DNA of 64,000 bases from Pseudorhizobium flavum. Its GTDB lineage: Bacteria > Pseudomonadota > Alphaproteobacteria > Rhizobiales > Rhizobiaceae. Location of the stretch: assembly GCF_902502825.2 (NCBI RefSeq), contig NZ_LR723672.1:142960-206959 (forward strand). The letters are read 5' to 3'. Made by a program: the position numbers and the translations under genes. The notes below the pieces were generated by a model. That model was not told the origin of the DNA. It saw nothing but the letters and a program-made list of their open reading frames with translations, and did not search any database. Within the stretch, counting starts at the first letter, position 1; each line of letters begins with the position of its first letter. Positions 46,083 to 55,374 of this stretch are shown one piece after another.

Positions 46083-47801
46083 TCACCGAAGGTAGGCCTC
46101 GCTGGCGTAACGCCTCATCATACGCTGACTGGTAAATTGCGACCCAACTTTGCTGATCGACTCCTTCATCATCCAGATCCACTGCGGCCGGTTGCGGGCA
46201 TAGAGCGGCAGGATTTTGTTCTCAAGCTGCTCGTAGAGCGCATCCGCGTGGCGGTCCGGCTGGTCGCCGTCAGCGCCTATCGCCCAGCCTGTCACACCCT
46301 CGATCCAGGCCTCGACCCACCAGCCGTCCAGAACGCTGAGGTTGAGAACGCCGTTCAAAGCGGCCTTCATACCGGATGTGCCTGACGCCTCGAGCGGCGG
46401 GACCGGCGTGTTAAGCCAAACATCAACACCACAGATCAGGTGCCGGGCAAGCGCGAAGTCATAGTTTGGCAGGAACACGCCTGCCACGGACCCAGCCAGC
46501 TGGGCCAGATGTCGATGGATCTGCTCGATCGCGGTCTTTCCGCCGCCATCCTGCGGATGCGCCTTGCCGGCGAGGATAATCTGGAAGGGTTTGTCCTCCG
46601 CCATCGTCCGCAGCCGGTCCAGGTCGCTGAACAGAAGTTCGGGGCGTTTATAGCCGGTCATCCTGCGGGCAAAGCCGATGATCGGGAGATCGCGATCGAG
46701 CGAGACGCCGGTGCGATCGTTCACCACTTGCAACAGTTCACCCTTGGCGCGGGTGTGAGCGGCCCAGATTTCGGCGTCCGACAGCTGATCGGCCCGCGCC
46801 AGGATTTCCGGCTCATGGCCCCAGTTAGGCGCGATACCCTGGAAGAGTTCGGCGAAGGCCAGATGGGTCCAGGTTGGAACGTGGACGCCGTTCGTCACGG
46901 CGCGAATGCGGTAGCCCGGAAACATCCGGGAGGTCGTCTCGGCATGGCGTCGGGCGACCCCATTGACATAGCCGCTGAGGTTGAGGGCGAGGCGCGTCAT
47001 GTTGAGACGCTCCGTCCCTGCAAAAAGCTTCAGCGTCTCAGTTTCGATGAAGTCGCCCAGGAGCCGCTCAGACAGAGCGTACTCGAACTGATCGTGACCA
47101 GCCTCCACAGGTGTGTGTGTAGTGAACACGCACTGGTCTCTGACCGGATCGGGGTCATAGAGCTTCGCGCTTCCTGGGTATCCGGACGCCCGCCGATGCT
47201 GGCGAAGGAGCGAAACCGTGAGCAGCGCCGCATGACCTTCGTTCAGGTGGAAAGTCGAAATCCGGAACCCGAGAGCTTGAAGCACCCGCTCGCCGCCGAT
47301 GCCCAACACGATTTCCTGCATCAGCCGATGGACCTGGTCGCCGCCGTAGAGCCGCGCCGTGATGCTGCGATCGCGAGCCTCGTTCCCCGCAACGTCGGTG
47401 TCCAGGAGGATGACGGGTATCCGGTGCTCGGTCGGGCAGGTCAGAACGTAGAGCCAAGGGCGGATCCAGACCCGCCGGCCTTCGATCTGGACGGCGGCCA
47501 TCGCCGGAAGTGGCACTGCATGCTTCTCGGGGTTCCACGGGTCGGGATGATCGACCTGGCGTCCCTTTCCATCTATCTCCTGACGCAGATAGCCCTCGCG
47601 GCTGGCCAAGGTTACGAACACCATCGGCAGCTCGAGATCGGCGCTGGAGCGCGCCGTATCGCCCGCCAGAATTCCGAGGCCGCCGGAATAGGTGTGGATC
47701 TCCGGTCGGAGCGCGATTTCCATGGAGAAATAGGCGATGCGCGTATCAGCGATGAAGGGATCGATCGTCGTGGCGTGACTTTCTCCAATGCTGTTCGCCA
47801 T
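46083..47801 (-). CDS. glgP: alpha-glucan (glycogen) phosphorylase, short form, copy B
   Basis: A 572-residue paralogue of the gene at 19875-21569, with [21 protein letters not shown] (seen as [11 protein letters not shown]), [19 protein letters not shown] and the pyridoxal phosphate segment [12 protein letters not shown]. All catalytic stretches are conserved, so it should be active. Its ATG overlaps the stop of the type II GAPDH gene by one base. Copy A is not coupled to GAPDH. The direct coupling places glycogen breakdown and triose phosphate oxidation in one operon. Confidence 0.93.
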   Translation of the reverse strand: MANSIGESHATTIDPFIADTRIAYFSMEIALRPEIHTYSGGLGILAGDTARSSADLELPMVFVTLASREGYLRQEIDGKGRQVDHPDPWNPEKHAVPLPAMAAVQIEGRRVWIRPWLYVLTCPTEHRIPVILLDTDVAGNEARDRSITARLYGGDQVHRLMQEIVLGIGGERVLQALGFRISTFHLNEGHAALLTVSLLRQHRRASGYPGSAKLYDPDPVRDQCVFTTHTPVEAGHDQFEYALSERLLGDFIETETLKLFAGTERLNMTRLALNLSGYVNGVARRHAETTSRMFPGYRIRAVTNGVHVPTWTHLAFAELFQGIAPNWGHEPEILARADQLSDAEIWAAHTRAKGELLQVVNDRTGVSLDRDLPIIGFARRMTGYKRPELLFSDLDRLRTMAEDKPFQIILAGKAHPQDGGGKTAIEQIHRHLAQLAGSVAGVFLPNYDFALARHLICGVDVWLNTPVPPLEASGTSGMKAALNGVLNLSVLDGWWVEAWIEGVTGWAIGADGDQPDRHADALYEQLENKILPLYARNRPQWIWMMKESISKVGSQFTSQRMMRRYASEAYLR

Positions 47802-48835
47802 CAGACGAACGCCTGTCCGATGCCCAACGCGGAATTGGTCTTCGCAATCGACGCCTGCGCACTTTCGGCACGTCCGGTCAGCGCCCGGATCGCATCGATC
47901 GTTTCGGGGATCACGATCGCCTGGTTGTCAACCATATAGGCGTAGAAGCATTCATTCCCCTGGACTTTAAGCATGTCCTCCCACAGAGCGACCTCGTACA
48001 GATTGTCATGCGGCCGGCCAAGATCGGCCATCAGCTCCTTGACGGTATTGATCGCCGTGAGGCCATCCCCAATCCGGATCAGCGAGATTCGCGAGGACGA
48101 GCGGAAAGCGTCCAGGACCTCCTCCTTTGTTGCCTCGCGCTTGAGCTCCACCGACCAGTAGTGCAGGTGGGCGATGGTCTCAGGGACCTTCACCGCCATG
48201 GTGACGACATCGAGATCCGGATCGACACTCTGCGCGTCCGGTCCCTGATGGCTCGGGATTTCGGCTTCGGGCACCAGCGTATTCATGATGCCGCCTTCGT
48301 GGCTTTCCCACGGGTCGGTAGCGCGCCGCAACAGCGTTCCGCGGGCCCGTTTGAGGAGGCCGGCGCCCTTCAGAGCGGTCAGGGTGCGCACTATGGAGGT
48401 GGTGTTACAGGAGACGACCCGCGTCGAGGCCCGATCGCGGGCGCTGTCGAACGAGGCCTCGGCAACGAACGAATGGCCCGTCACCGCGTGCTTCTCGCCA
48501 CCTTGAACGATGAACTTGATGTTGCGCCGCCGATACTCCTCGACGTTCTTCGCAGCCATGCGCTTGGGCGTGCAGTCCACGACCACATCCGTTTCGTCCA
48601 TAAGGTCCTGCAATGTGCCGCTGATATCCAGGCCAGCCTTTTTCATCCCATCGGCGTGTTCCGTGGTGGCACCGAACAGGCGAAAGCCCTTACGGGTGGC
48701 CATGCGCGGCCGCCAGTCCGTGCCTATATCCGCCACGCCGGCAAGCTCCATGTCATCCTGCTGTGTGACGGCTTGGGCCACGCGCTTGCCGATTACGCCG
48801 TAGCCGTTCACGGCGATTCGGATCTTTGCATTCAT
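47801..48835 (-). CDS. type II (archaeal-type) glyceraldehyde-3-phosphate dehydrogenase, copy B
   Basis: The 344-residue protein shares with copy A the NGYGVIGKRV start, VDCTPKRMAAKN, GGEKHAVTGHSF and the active-site VVSCNTTSIVRT. Residues from about 135 to 250 are nearly identical by eye. The N-terminal third differs more. ATG 48835 follows GAAGGAAG; an open frame upstream to 48970 lacks a ribosome site. No full FNR-like box was seen upstream, only a TTGAT half-site near 48868. It leads the operon with glgP. Confidence 0.92.
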   Translation of the reverse strand: MNAKIRIAVNGYGVIGKRVAQAVTQQDDMELAGVADIGTDWRPRMATRKGFRLFGATTEHADGMKKAGLDISGTLQDLMDETDVVVDCTPKRMAAKNVEEYRRRNIKFIVQGGEKHAVTGHSFVAEASFDSARDRASTRVVSCNTTSIVRTLTALKGAGLLKRARGTLLRRATDPWESHEGGIMNTLVPEAEIPSHQGPDAQSVDPDLDVVTMAVKVPETIAHLHYWSVELKREATKEEVLDAFRSSSRISLIRIGDGLTAINTVKELMADLGRPHDNLYEVALWEDMLKVQGNECFYAYMVDNQAIVIPETIDAIRALTGRAESAQASIAKTNSALGIGQAFV

Positions 48836-49119
48836 CGGGCCTTCCTTCTCATCCTGGTTTTTTGCTTGATGCCATTTCGAACACCCTCTCTCCGGGAGGC
48901 GATCGGATTGGGTTGTCTTTTCCTTGCTTTCCGGTGCAGGCCGACTACCCGATCGACGCCCGCAGATCATTGTCCAGCGGCGAACGGTTCGCCGTCCAGG
49001 CGGGTTCCGGGGGGCGTCTCCTATGAAGCTGTTCTCCTACATTTGAGAGCATCGAACAAGACAAGGCCACCTTCGTTCAGGCGGCCAAGGAGGAGTCGCC
49101 ACTCTGTCGCACGGCGTTA

Positions 49120-50325
49120 TTACGATGCAATCGGTTCGAAAATGTCCGGCGCCTCCTCGCCTTCGACGTCGAGCCAGCCTGCGAGACCGCGCTCAACCCT
49201 CGACAGCGAGTGGTCTACGAGAACGTATCTTCCGGGTACCTCGAGCTTGAGCTCCACAATGGCGGAGCCACCGGCAGGAACAACGACCGTCTGGACATCC
49301 GTCTGCGGCGGCTTCGTCACGCTTCCATTGAGATAGACCCTGTCGAAAATCTCGCCGATCACGTGGAATGATGATACGTGATTGGGACCGCCGTTGCCGA
49401 AGAAGATCCGGACTGTTTCGCCGACATTCGCTTTCATCGGGTAGTGGTCCGTCAACGCACTCACATGACCGTTGAGCACGAAATATTCCGGCCGCTCGTT
49501 GAGCAGTTTGTCGTAATCCTCGTTGAGCAGCCCCTCTGACCCGAAAGGCTCAGTGGTGTAGATCTCTCCCTGCATGACATAGAATTCCCGATCAACCGGC
49601 GGGAGGCCACCTTCGGGTTCGACCAGAATCATCCCATACATGCCGTTTGCGACGTGCATGGCCACGGGCGGAACGGCGCAGTGATAGACGTAAAGTCCCG
49701 GGTTCAGAGCCTTGAAGCGGAAGGCCTTTGCTTCTCCGGGCGCGCAACTGGTCAGTTCCGCTCCCCCACCAGGTCCCGTGGCTGCGTGGAAATCGACATT
49801 GTGCATCAGCCAGCTGTCTTCCCGGTTCTTGAGAAAGACTTCAACCGTATCTCCAACCCGCACCCGCACGAGCGGGCCGGGCACCGTGCCGTTGAAAGTC
49901 CAGAAGCGGAAGCTGGCGCGTTCGTCGAGCCGCGCTTCCTTTTCAACGGTTTCCAAATCGACGCGGACGATCTCGGCTTCTTGGCGTGCTATCGAAGGCG
50001 GGACCACAGAGGGATCATGGGCCACATCGTCGGCAACAACACTGGGCAACGAATATAGCCGCTGGCTGAGGCTACCAACGCGGTTCGCGTGGCGAGCTCC
50101 ATGCTCGGCTACACGGACCGTGCCACCAGCGTTCTGCGCCGAAGCTTCCTGCGAAACAGCGAGAGAACCAAGTGTCAGGCCTACCGATCCGGCAAGAAGC
50201 GACCGCCGGGAAATTGCCGGGACACCCTCTATTCCCTCCTCCGACCTGACTTCCCGCGTCGCCGGAGGAGCCACCGCGTCACCGTCGGGCAGTTCCCAAG
50301 AGGCATCTCGTTCGGATCTGTTCAT
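49120..50325 (-). CDS. nirK: copper-containing nitrite reductase (NO-forming), AniA-like class
   Basis: The 401-residue periplasmic enzyme reduces nitrite to nitric oxide. Copper-site segments are MHNVDFHAATG (type 1 and 2 ligands and the catalytic Asp), YHCAVPPVAMHVANGMYG (type 2 His, type 1 Cys, His and Met), SSFHVIG and YVLVDHSLSR (type 2 His). The spacing C-x8-H with ANGMYG resembles the AniA (class II) group rather than the Alcaligenes type. A Tat signal (ISRRSLLAGS) lies about 40 residues in, so a later start is possible. The C-terminus ends in the usual cupredoxin domain. The pseudoazurin gene lies 95 bp upstream on the same strand. Confidence 0.94.
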   Translation of the reverse strand: MNRSERDASWELPDGDAVAPPATREVRSEEGIEGVPAISRRSLLAGSVGLTLGSLAVSQEASAQNAGGTVRVAEHGARHANRVGSLSQRLYSLPSVVADDVAHDPSVVPPSIARQEAEIVRVDLETVEKEARLDERASFRFWTFNGTVPGPLVRVRVGDTVEVFLKNREDSWLMHNVDFHAATGPGGGAELTSCAPGEAKAFRFKALNPGLYVYHCAVPPVAMHVANGMYGMILVEPEGGLPPVDREFYVMQGEIYTTEPFGSEGLLNEDYDKLLNERPEYFVLNGHVSALTDHYPMKANVGETVRIFFGNGGPNHVSSFHVIGEIFDRVYLNGSVTKPPQTDVQTVVVPAGGSAIVELKLEVPGRYVLVDHSLSRVERGLAGWLDVEGEEAPDIFEPIAS

Positions 50326-50420
50326 TGTCGTCCTCGGTCCTTGTTGCGCCTTCCACTGACCACCCGGTGAGACTGGGTGAAACCACGTCTGGTCTCTCGA
50401 AGGTGGAAAGTCGCTTGTAT

Positions 50421-50984
50421 CTAATTGGCGGGCGCGGTGGCGCCATTTCCAACCTGGGCGATTAGTTCAGCCATGCGCGACTTGGCTTTGCCGGGCAGTT
50501 TTGCCGTCTCCGCGGAATCAAGGTTTTCGGTGCTATCACCGACCTGGATGATGCCGACCATGCCGAGGGCGAAATGCGGCAAGCACTTGTAGCCGTAGAT
50601 GCCCTCTACATCGAAGGTCACTGTGATCTCCTCATTGATCTTCCCCTTCCACGTTTCGGCGCCTTCTGGAATCATTCCGAGGATCGGCTCCGAGTTGTGG
50701 CCTTTGTCGGTCGCCACAAACTTCACGGAATCGCCTGGTGCAATCTTCAGGTATGCCGGGACGAATTGCATGGGACGCCCTTCAGGGTCCTTATTGACCA
50801 TCTGCACCTCATGTGTCTGGGCGCCTCCCGAGGATTGACCCGAGTCACTCTCCTGGGCGCTCGCCCGACGGCCGCCGCCGATCGCCGCCGCTACCGTCAG
50901 ACCCGCGCTCCCAGCGAGCAGACTGCGACGTGATATCAACCGAGAGGACACTCCAGAGCCGCCAAAACTTTTCTTTCCAGACAT
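50421..50984 (-). CDS. pseudoazurin-like cupredoxin, Tat-exported
   Basis: A 187-residue blue copper protein with a Tat signal (ISRRSLLAGSAGL) and the pseudoazurin core: VQMVNKDPEGRPMQFVP, the first ligand His in DKGHNSE, and YKCLPHFALGMVG with Cys, His and Met ligands. It donates electrons to NirK in denitrifiers. ATG 50984 follows AAAGGG. The signal region is nearly the same as that of NirK. Electron supply from a cytochrome bc1 or b561 is inferred. Confidence 0.92.
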   Translation of the reverse strand: MSGKKSFGGSGVSSRLISRRSLLAGSAGLTVAAAIGGGRRASAQESDSGQSSGGAQTHEVQMVNKDPEGRPMQFVPAYLKIAPGDSVKFVATDKGHNSEPILGMIPEGAETWKGKINEEITVTFDVEGIYGYKCLPHFALGMVGIIQVGDSTENLDSAETAKLPGKAKSRMAELIAQVGNGATAPAN

Positions 50985-51363
50985 TTTCAACCCTTTGTTC
51001 GAACGCGCCCCTTCCGCAATGACGAGCGTCTTGCATAGGGATCCGAGCCAAACAGCGTTGCGGCTGCGACGCTGCACACGCCCAAGAACATAGGGCTTAA
51101 CTTCCGCTGTCAAGGCTGACAAGATGATGTGCTGTCGCATCTGCAGATTGGCAGGCAACATGGCGAGTGTGTGGTGCCGAGCGGCAGATATATGCGCATT
51201 GTGCAATTTCCGAAGGCAGACGCACGACGATACGAGATCGACCAGCGGGCAACCCGAGCCTAGCACAACGAATTGAGGTCCCGCGTGCCGCTTACGACCA
51301 ACAGCTTGCTAACCCGGTTAGTGGAGCGTAGCCTTTGATAGGGACATGGTGGTAGGGTCCAGT
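50985..51363. other. 379-bp gap without a recognised gene
   Basis: It must contain the promoter of the minus-strand pseudoazurin-nirK pair. No FNR/NnrR-type box was recognised. An open minus frame extends the pseudoazurin ORF to 51266 but shows no motif. Confidence 0.45.
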
Positions 51364-51807
51364 TCATCGATATCCGACACACATGACGTACTCCCGCAGG
51401 AGCACTTCCTCTTGCTCCACTTCCTGCATCAGTGCCTGCAGCGCATCGCGAGCGTTGAGGATGCCGATCGGACGGGAAGCATCATCTGTTATGGGAACAT
51501 TCTTCAACTGCCGTTCCTTCATCACGGCCCAAATATCGTGCAGCCAGTCGTTTTGCCGGCAGGAGGTCACATCCCGGGTCATGACGGACGAAATTCCTGT
51601 GGTGCAACTGGCTCCGAGGCATTGGCTGATCTGAGCAACGACATCTGATTTCGTCACCACACCCGTCAGCAGCCCATCGGCGCCGCATACGACTACCAGA
51701 TCGGATCTGCCATCGCGAAGAAGTCTCGCAGCCTCGATGAGCGGGGCGTCCTGCCTCACCGTTAAAAGCCTCTCCCGGGCCACAGGTGTGATTTTCTCAA
51801 CGAGCAT
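51364..51807 (-). CDS. CBS-pair protein
   Basis: The 147-residue protein contains two CBS domains: about residues 8-62 (LLRDGRSDLVVVCGADGLLTGVVTKSDV, seen as GLLTGVVTKSDVV) and 75-135 (NVPITDDASRPIGILNARDAL as RPIGILNARDAL). There is no other domain. CBS pairs bind adenosine nucleotides and regulate partners. It lacks the BON domain of the CBS protein at 19209-19862. ATG 51807 follows AGAGGA. It may sense energy state beside the nitrite respiration genes. Confidence 0.83.
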   Translation of the reverse strand: MLVEKITPVARERLLTVRQDAPLIEAARLLRDGRSDLVVVCGADGLLTGVVTKSDVVAQISQCLGASCTTGISSVMTRDVTSCRQNDWLHDIWAVMKERQLKNVPITDDASRPIGILNARDALQALMQEVEQEEVLLREYVMCVGYR

Positions 51808-51894
51808 GGATCCGTCCTCTCTCAGGCATTCGCCACCAGATGGCACTCGGTTCGCTGATGCGCAGACACGTCCTGCCAAATCGTACGAGTAGGT

Positions 51895-52281
51895 TCAGCC
51901 GGCGAATGGGATGCGCAACGTGGCGACGATGCCAGCTACCGCCAACGCGAAGCAGCCCAGCCGCGTTGCGATGATCGCCGCGAACTTCGCGCCGGAATGC
52001 ACATAGTCTTCGATGATGACCTGGAGGCCAAGAGCCGTATGATGGAAGAGCGCGATCAACAGGAGTATCATGCAGATCGTTGCGAAGGGCGTCTTTAGCC
52101 AAGCGACAAAAGCGGCATGGTCGCTGCCTGTGAGCGCGATCACAGAGGCCGCAAACCAGATCGTCAGAGGTATCAGCGCGATCGCCGATAGTCGCTCAGC
52201 CCACCACTCCCCCGCGCCCTTTCTGGACGATCCAAGCGCGAGCGCGTGGTTTAGCGGCGTGGGCGTCGGAACTTTGCGCAT
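51895..52281 (-). CDS. sdhD: succinate dehydrogenase membrane anchor subunit SdhD
   Basis: The 128-residue protein has three membrane helices, with the family pattern FHHTALGLQVIIEDYVHS holding the haem/quinone-side histidines. It follows sdhC directly (adjacent stop and start). No sdhA lies in the window, so a complete complex cannot be made from this locus alone. Confidence 0.9.
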   Translation of the reverse strand: MRKVPTPTPLNHALALGSSRKGAGEWWAERLSAIALIPLTIWFAASVIALTGSDHAAFVAWLKTPFATICMILLLIALFHHTALGLQVIIEDYVHSGAKFAAIIATRLGCFALAVAGIVATLRIPFAG

Positions 52282-52683
52282 CTACCCTACTCCCATCCAA
52301 ATGCTGACACCCCAGGTCAGCGCAGTGAGCAGGATGCTGGCGACGACTACCGCCCATCCCGAGGCATAGATGGAGCGGAGTTCGAATCCGTGGCCGGTGT
52401 CCCAGATGAGGTGCCGGATGCCTCCGCAGAGATGCATGAAGAACGAGAATGTAAATCCAAGCATCAGGATCTGCCCGAACAATGACCCGATCGATCGCTG
52501 CACCGTTGAAAACGGTTGGGGTCCTGAGGCCGCGGCAATCAGCCATACGACCATGAGTACCGCGAACGCGCTCAGGATGACGCCTGTAATCCTGTTAGCG
52601 ATGGACAGGACCGAGGTCAGCTGCGGTCGGTATATCTGGATGTTGGGCGAAAGCGGACGCCCTCGTGCTCCTGGCGACGACAT
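52282..52683 (-). CDS. sdhC: succinate dehydrogenase cytochrome b556 subunit SdhC
   Basis: The 133-residue subunit contains RPLSPNIQIYRP near the start (quinone site region) and the family signature FFMHLCGGIRHLIWDTG with the haem b histidine. Three membrane helices are predicted. ATG 52683 follows AGCTAGGA and lies two bases after the sdhB stop. The frame is intact. Confidence 0.9.
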   Translation of the reverse strand: MSSPGARGRPLSPNIQIYRPQLTSVLSIANRITGVILSAFAVLMVVWLIAAASGPQPFSTVQRSIGSLFGQILMLGFTFSFFMHLCGGIRHLIWDTGHGFELRSIYASGWAVVVASILLTALTWGVSIWMGVG

Positions 52684-52685
52684 TC

Positions 52686-53552
52686 CTAGCTCGCCGGTTC
52701 GATTATCATTTTCTTGATCTCGGCGATCGCCTTGCCGGGGTTCCACCCTTAGGGCAAGTCCGGGTGCAGTTCAAAATCGTATGGCAGCGATAGAGCCGGA
52801 AGGGATCTTCGAGGTCGTCGAGGCGCTGGCCAGTGGCCTCGTCCCGCGTGTCGGCAAGCCAGCGATAGGCTTGGAGCAGAGCGGCCGGACCAAGGAAACG
52901 GTCGCCATTCCACCAGTGGCTCGGACAGCCGGAAGTGCAGCAGAAGCACAAAATGCACTCATAGTAGCCGTCCAGTTCCGATCTCTCCTCCGGTGACTGG
53001 AGTCGCTCGTTTTCCGGTGCGGGCGTCTTGGAATGCAGCCAAGGCTCCATAGCGGCGTATTGAGCAAAGACATGCGTCAGATCGGGGACCAGATCCTTAA
53101 CGATCCTCATGTTGCTCAAAGGGTAGATGCGCCCTGCCTCATCCGTCTCGGCAATCTCTCGGGTGCAGGCCCAGCCAATTCGTCCCGTCGATGTTCATGG
53201 CGCAGGAGCCACAGACGCCCTCGCGGCAGGAGCGGCGGAAGGTCAGCGTCGGATCGACCTTGTTCTTGATCCAGATGAGCGCGTCCAGAACCATCGGGCC
53301 GCAATCGTCGAGATCGACCTCGAAAATGTCCAGCGTCGGATTGTCGCCGCTATCGGGATCATAGCGGTAGATCGTGAACGCCTTGGTGCGGGAAGCGCCA
53401 GCGGGAGCCTTCCACACCTGCCCTTCCTCTATCCTTGAGTCCGGAGCGACTCCGAAATTCCTCGGCAGCGGAAAACGCTTAAGAATGGTCGCGCTGGGAA
53501 GCTGATCCGACGAGTCGATGATCAGAGGGAGCCGCTTCTCCTTCCCCATCAT
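52686..53552 (-). pseudogene. sdhB: succinate dehydrogenase iron-sulphur subunit SdhB with two frameshifts
   Basis: The gene reads as SdhB only if two indels are corrected. The first part (from ATG 53552) ends [18 protein letters not shown], the [2Fe-2S] site. There one extra C in the CCC run at 53170-53172 breaks the frame. The next part ([39 protein letters not shown]) carries the other Fe-S ligands. A missing base near 52744-52749 then throws off the last 20 codons, which read [12 protein letters not shown] in the right frame up to TAG 52686. Either the gene is dead or the sequence contains errors; two separate indels favour decay. Confidence 0.85.
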
Positions 53553-53838
53553 TCGCCGAGCCTCCGCGAACTGTCCCCAAGCGGCCGCTCGCCGAAATCG
53601 ACGGCGGACTGCTGGATGATGGTTCCCCTTTCAGTGACGATGACCCGGAGCCGCCGGTTACGGAAAAAGAAGGTAAGCCGGGAATGTCCGGCATCATCCC
53701 CTTCGCCAGCTTCGTGCCTGCAGGTTATCCTGCCGTCACGGATGAGCGGCTGCACGAGCGAGGCTCCGATTCAGGTCCCATGGCGATGATCGCGGCATCA
53801 ACCTGTACCGCACCGTCCTCAAATTCGATGGCCGACAT
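53549..53838 (-). pseudogene. DUF6522-like small protein with a frameshift
   Basis: The N-terminal part (ATG 53838: IEFEDGAVQVDAAIIAMG) and the C-terminal part ([41 protein letters not shown]) are in different frames. The break is near 53755-53765 and a one-base loss explains it. The joined product of about 96 residues fits my memory of DUF6522, a family of unknown function near respiratory genes. Its stop overlaps the sdhB start. Confidence 0.6.
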
Positions 53839-54179
53839 GATAAACTCGACGCCGCGGGCGCCCGGTTCGTGTATCGCTGCTGGACCATGGCTGGTATTAT
53901 GGCTCTGTAGCTGCCTGTTGGAACCCCCGTAGCCGAAAAAACTGGTGCCCCGCTTCGAAGGAACCTCCTGCTGCCGGTCCGGTCGCCATCAGCCTTCAAC
54001 AAAGATCCTAAGAAATAGAGCGGTGACTCGCAGGACCCTCAGCTGCGTTCAGCTGCCGCACTACCAAGCTATTGACTCAGCCTAATTCTAGCCCTAGACT
54101 CTGTCAGTTGGGTAAGTTCCTTACGAACCGCACATCTGGCGTCCGCAACCAGGAACTTGCAGCGTCAAGGGAGTGTGTC

Positions 54180-54743
54180 TTGCCAGATACCACGACAAGC
54201 GAACCGACGCGACGCGATTTCCTCTATGTCGCGACCGGTATGGCTGGCGTTGTCGGCCTTGCGGGCGTAGCCTGGCCATTCATCGATCAAATGCGTCCTG
54301 ATGCCTCGACCCGCGCCCTTTCCACGATCGAGATTGACATCTCCTCTGTGGAACCAGGAATGTCTCTCACCGCCAAGTGGAGAGGCCGCCCCATATTCGT
54401 TCGCAACCGAACGCCAGAAGAAGTCCAGGCCGCTCAGGCTGTCGAACTCCAGGAACTCAAGGACCCGGTAGCCCGAAATGCGAATCTTCTCGGTGAGCAG
54501 CCCGCGACGGATCTCGCCCGGTCGGCGGGCGAGGGACGGGAAAACTGGATCGTGATGATTGGCGTCTGCACCCATCTCGGTTGTGTGCCACTGGGTGAGG
54601 CTGGCGACTTCGGGGGGTGGTTTTGCCCCTGCCACGGCTCCCATTATGATACAGCGGGCCGGATTCGTAAGGGACCCGCGCCCGAGAACCTTGCAATCCC
54701 GACTTTTGAGTTTACGTCTGAGACAATCGTCCGTATCGGCTAG
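54180..54743 (+). CDS. petA: Rieske iron-sulphur protein (ubiquinol-cytochrome c reductase type)
   Basis: The 187-residue protein has a Tat-like signal/anchor (TRRDFLYVATGMAGVVGLAG) and the two cluster-binding loops CTHLGCVP and CPCHGSHYD, as in PetA of the bc1 complex. Start TTG 54180 follows AAGGGAG with six-base spacing; an upstream ATG at 54072 would add an odd leader. No cytochrome b or c1 gene follows, so this is an orphan copy. It may exchange into the housekeeping bc1 complex or be a relic of a lost operon. The stretch 53839-54071 holds nothing else recognised. Confidence 0.9.
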   Translation: MPDTTTSEPTRRDFLYVATGMAGVVGLAGVAWPFIDQMRPDASTRALSTIEIDISSVEPGMSLTAKWRGRPIFVRNRTPEEVQAAQAVELQELKDPVARNANLLGEQPATDLARSAGEGRENWIVMIGVCTHLGCVPLGEAGDFGGWFCPCHGSHYDTAGRIRKGPAPENLAIPTFEFTSETIVRIG

Positions 54744-55025
54744 CTACCAAAAGCCGCTGTGCGGGAGGCTCCGGCGCTCGCTCGTGTCGTGGCCGTGATG
54801 GCGCTCGCTGCGATTGCACTCCCGACCAGCAAGATGGGCCCTCCCCGAAAAACAATCGCAACAGGCAAAACTGCATCATGCTTCCGAGGGATCAACCTGT
54901 AGGTCTCTGAACCGCTCCATGCGGCGAGAGCGGTAGGTTGCGCAACCGCAAGGGGCGGCGGGGCAGGGCCACTCGGGAATCCTTTTGCTTGCGGCCGTCG
55001 GGGGACCTGAAGTAGGCACCCGCTA

Positions 55026-55054
55026 CCACCACCTGCTCGACGCGCAGGTGGTGG
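55026..55054. repeat. perfect 11-bp hairpin
   Basis: CCACCACCTGC pairs with GCAGGTGGTGG across a 7-nt loop. It lies between the Rieske gene and the transporter remnant, in a 376-bp stretch (54744-55119) without recognised genes. No T-run follows. Confidence 0.5.
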
Positions 55055-55119
55055 CAGCCCGGGCGGCACGCTTGGCCGTGTCGCTCGTATTGTCGTTCGT
55101 TCTGCCGGGATCCCGGACA

Positions 55120-55290
55120 CGCTCACGGCCAGGGAGCCATCGCAGGATTCGCCGCCGGGCTGGTCCCCTGTCCTTTGACCCTTTTCGTCATGACCTTCGC
55201 GATCTCGCGCGGAGCGCCGGAGGCGGCATGGCTTTCGCTGCGGTGATGATGATCGGCGTGGCGCTGATTCTCGTCGCGGTGACATGGAAT
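55120..55290 (+). pseudogene. remnant of a NicO/RcnA-type nickel-cobalt transporter
   Basis: Across two frames the sequence reads AIAGFAAGLVPCPLTLFVMTF and then, after a shift near 55225, LAFAAVMMIGVALILVAV (close to the family consensus AGLVPCPLTLF and MMxGVALTL). The start and end are missing. It is a short relic of a metal permease. Confidence 0.55.
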
Positions 55291-55374
55291 GCGATAGTCA
55301 TATGATTTGCGCTCATGGGCTTGAGGATCATCCAGATGGCCATTCCGACCATCATTAGGTTCTCGGTGATAGTC

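Noticed and set aside
48860..48885. FNR-like box before GAPDH-II copy B
   Set aside because: Only the half-site TTGAT is present; the second half (TTTCG) does not match.
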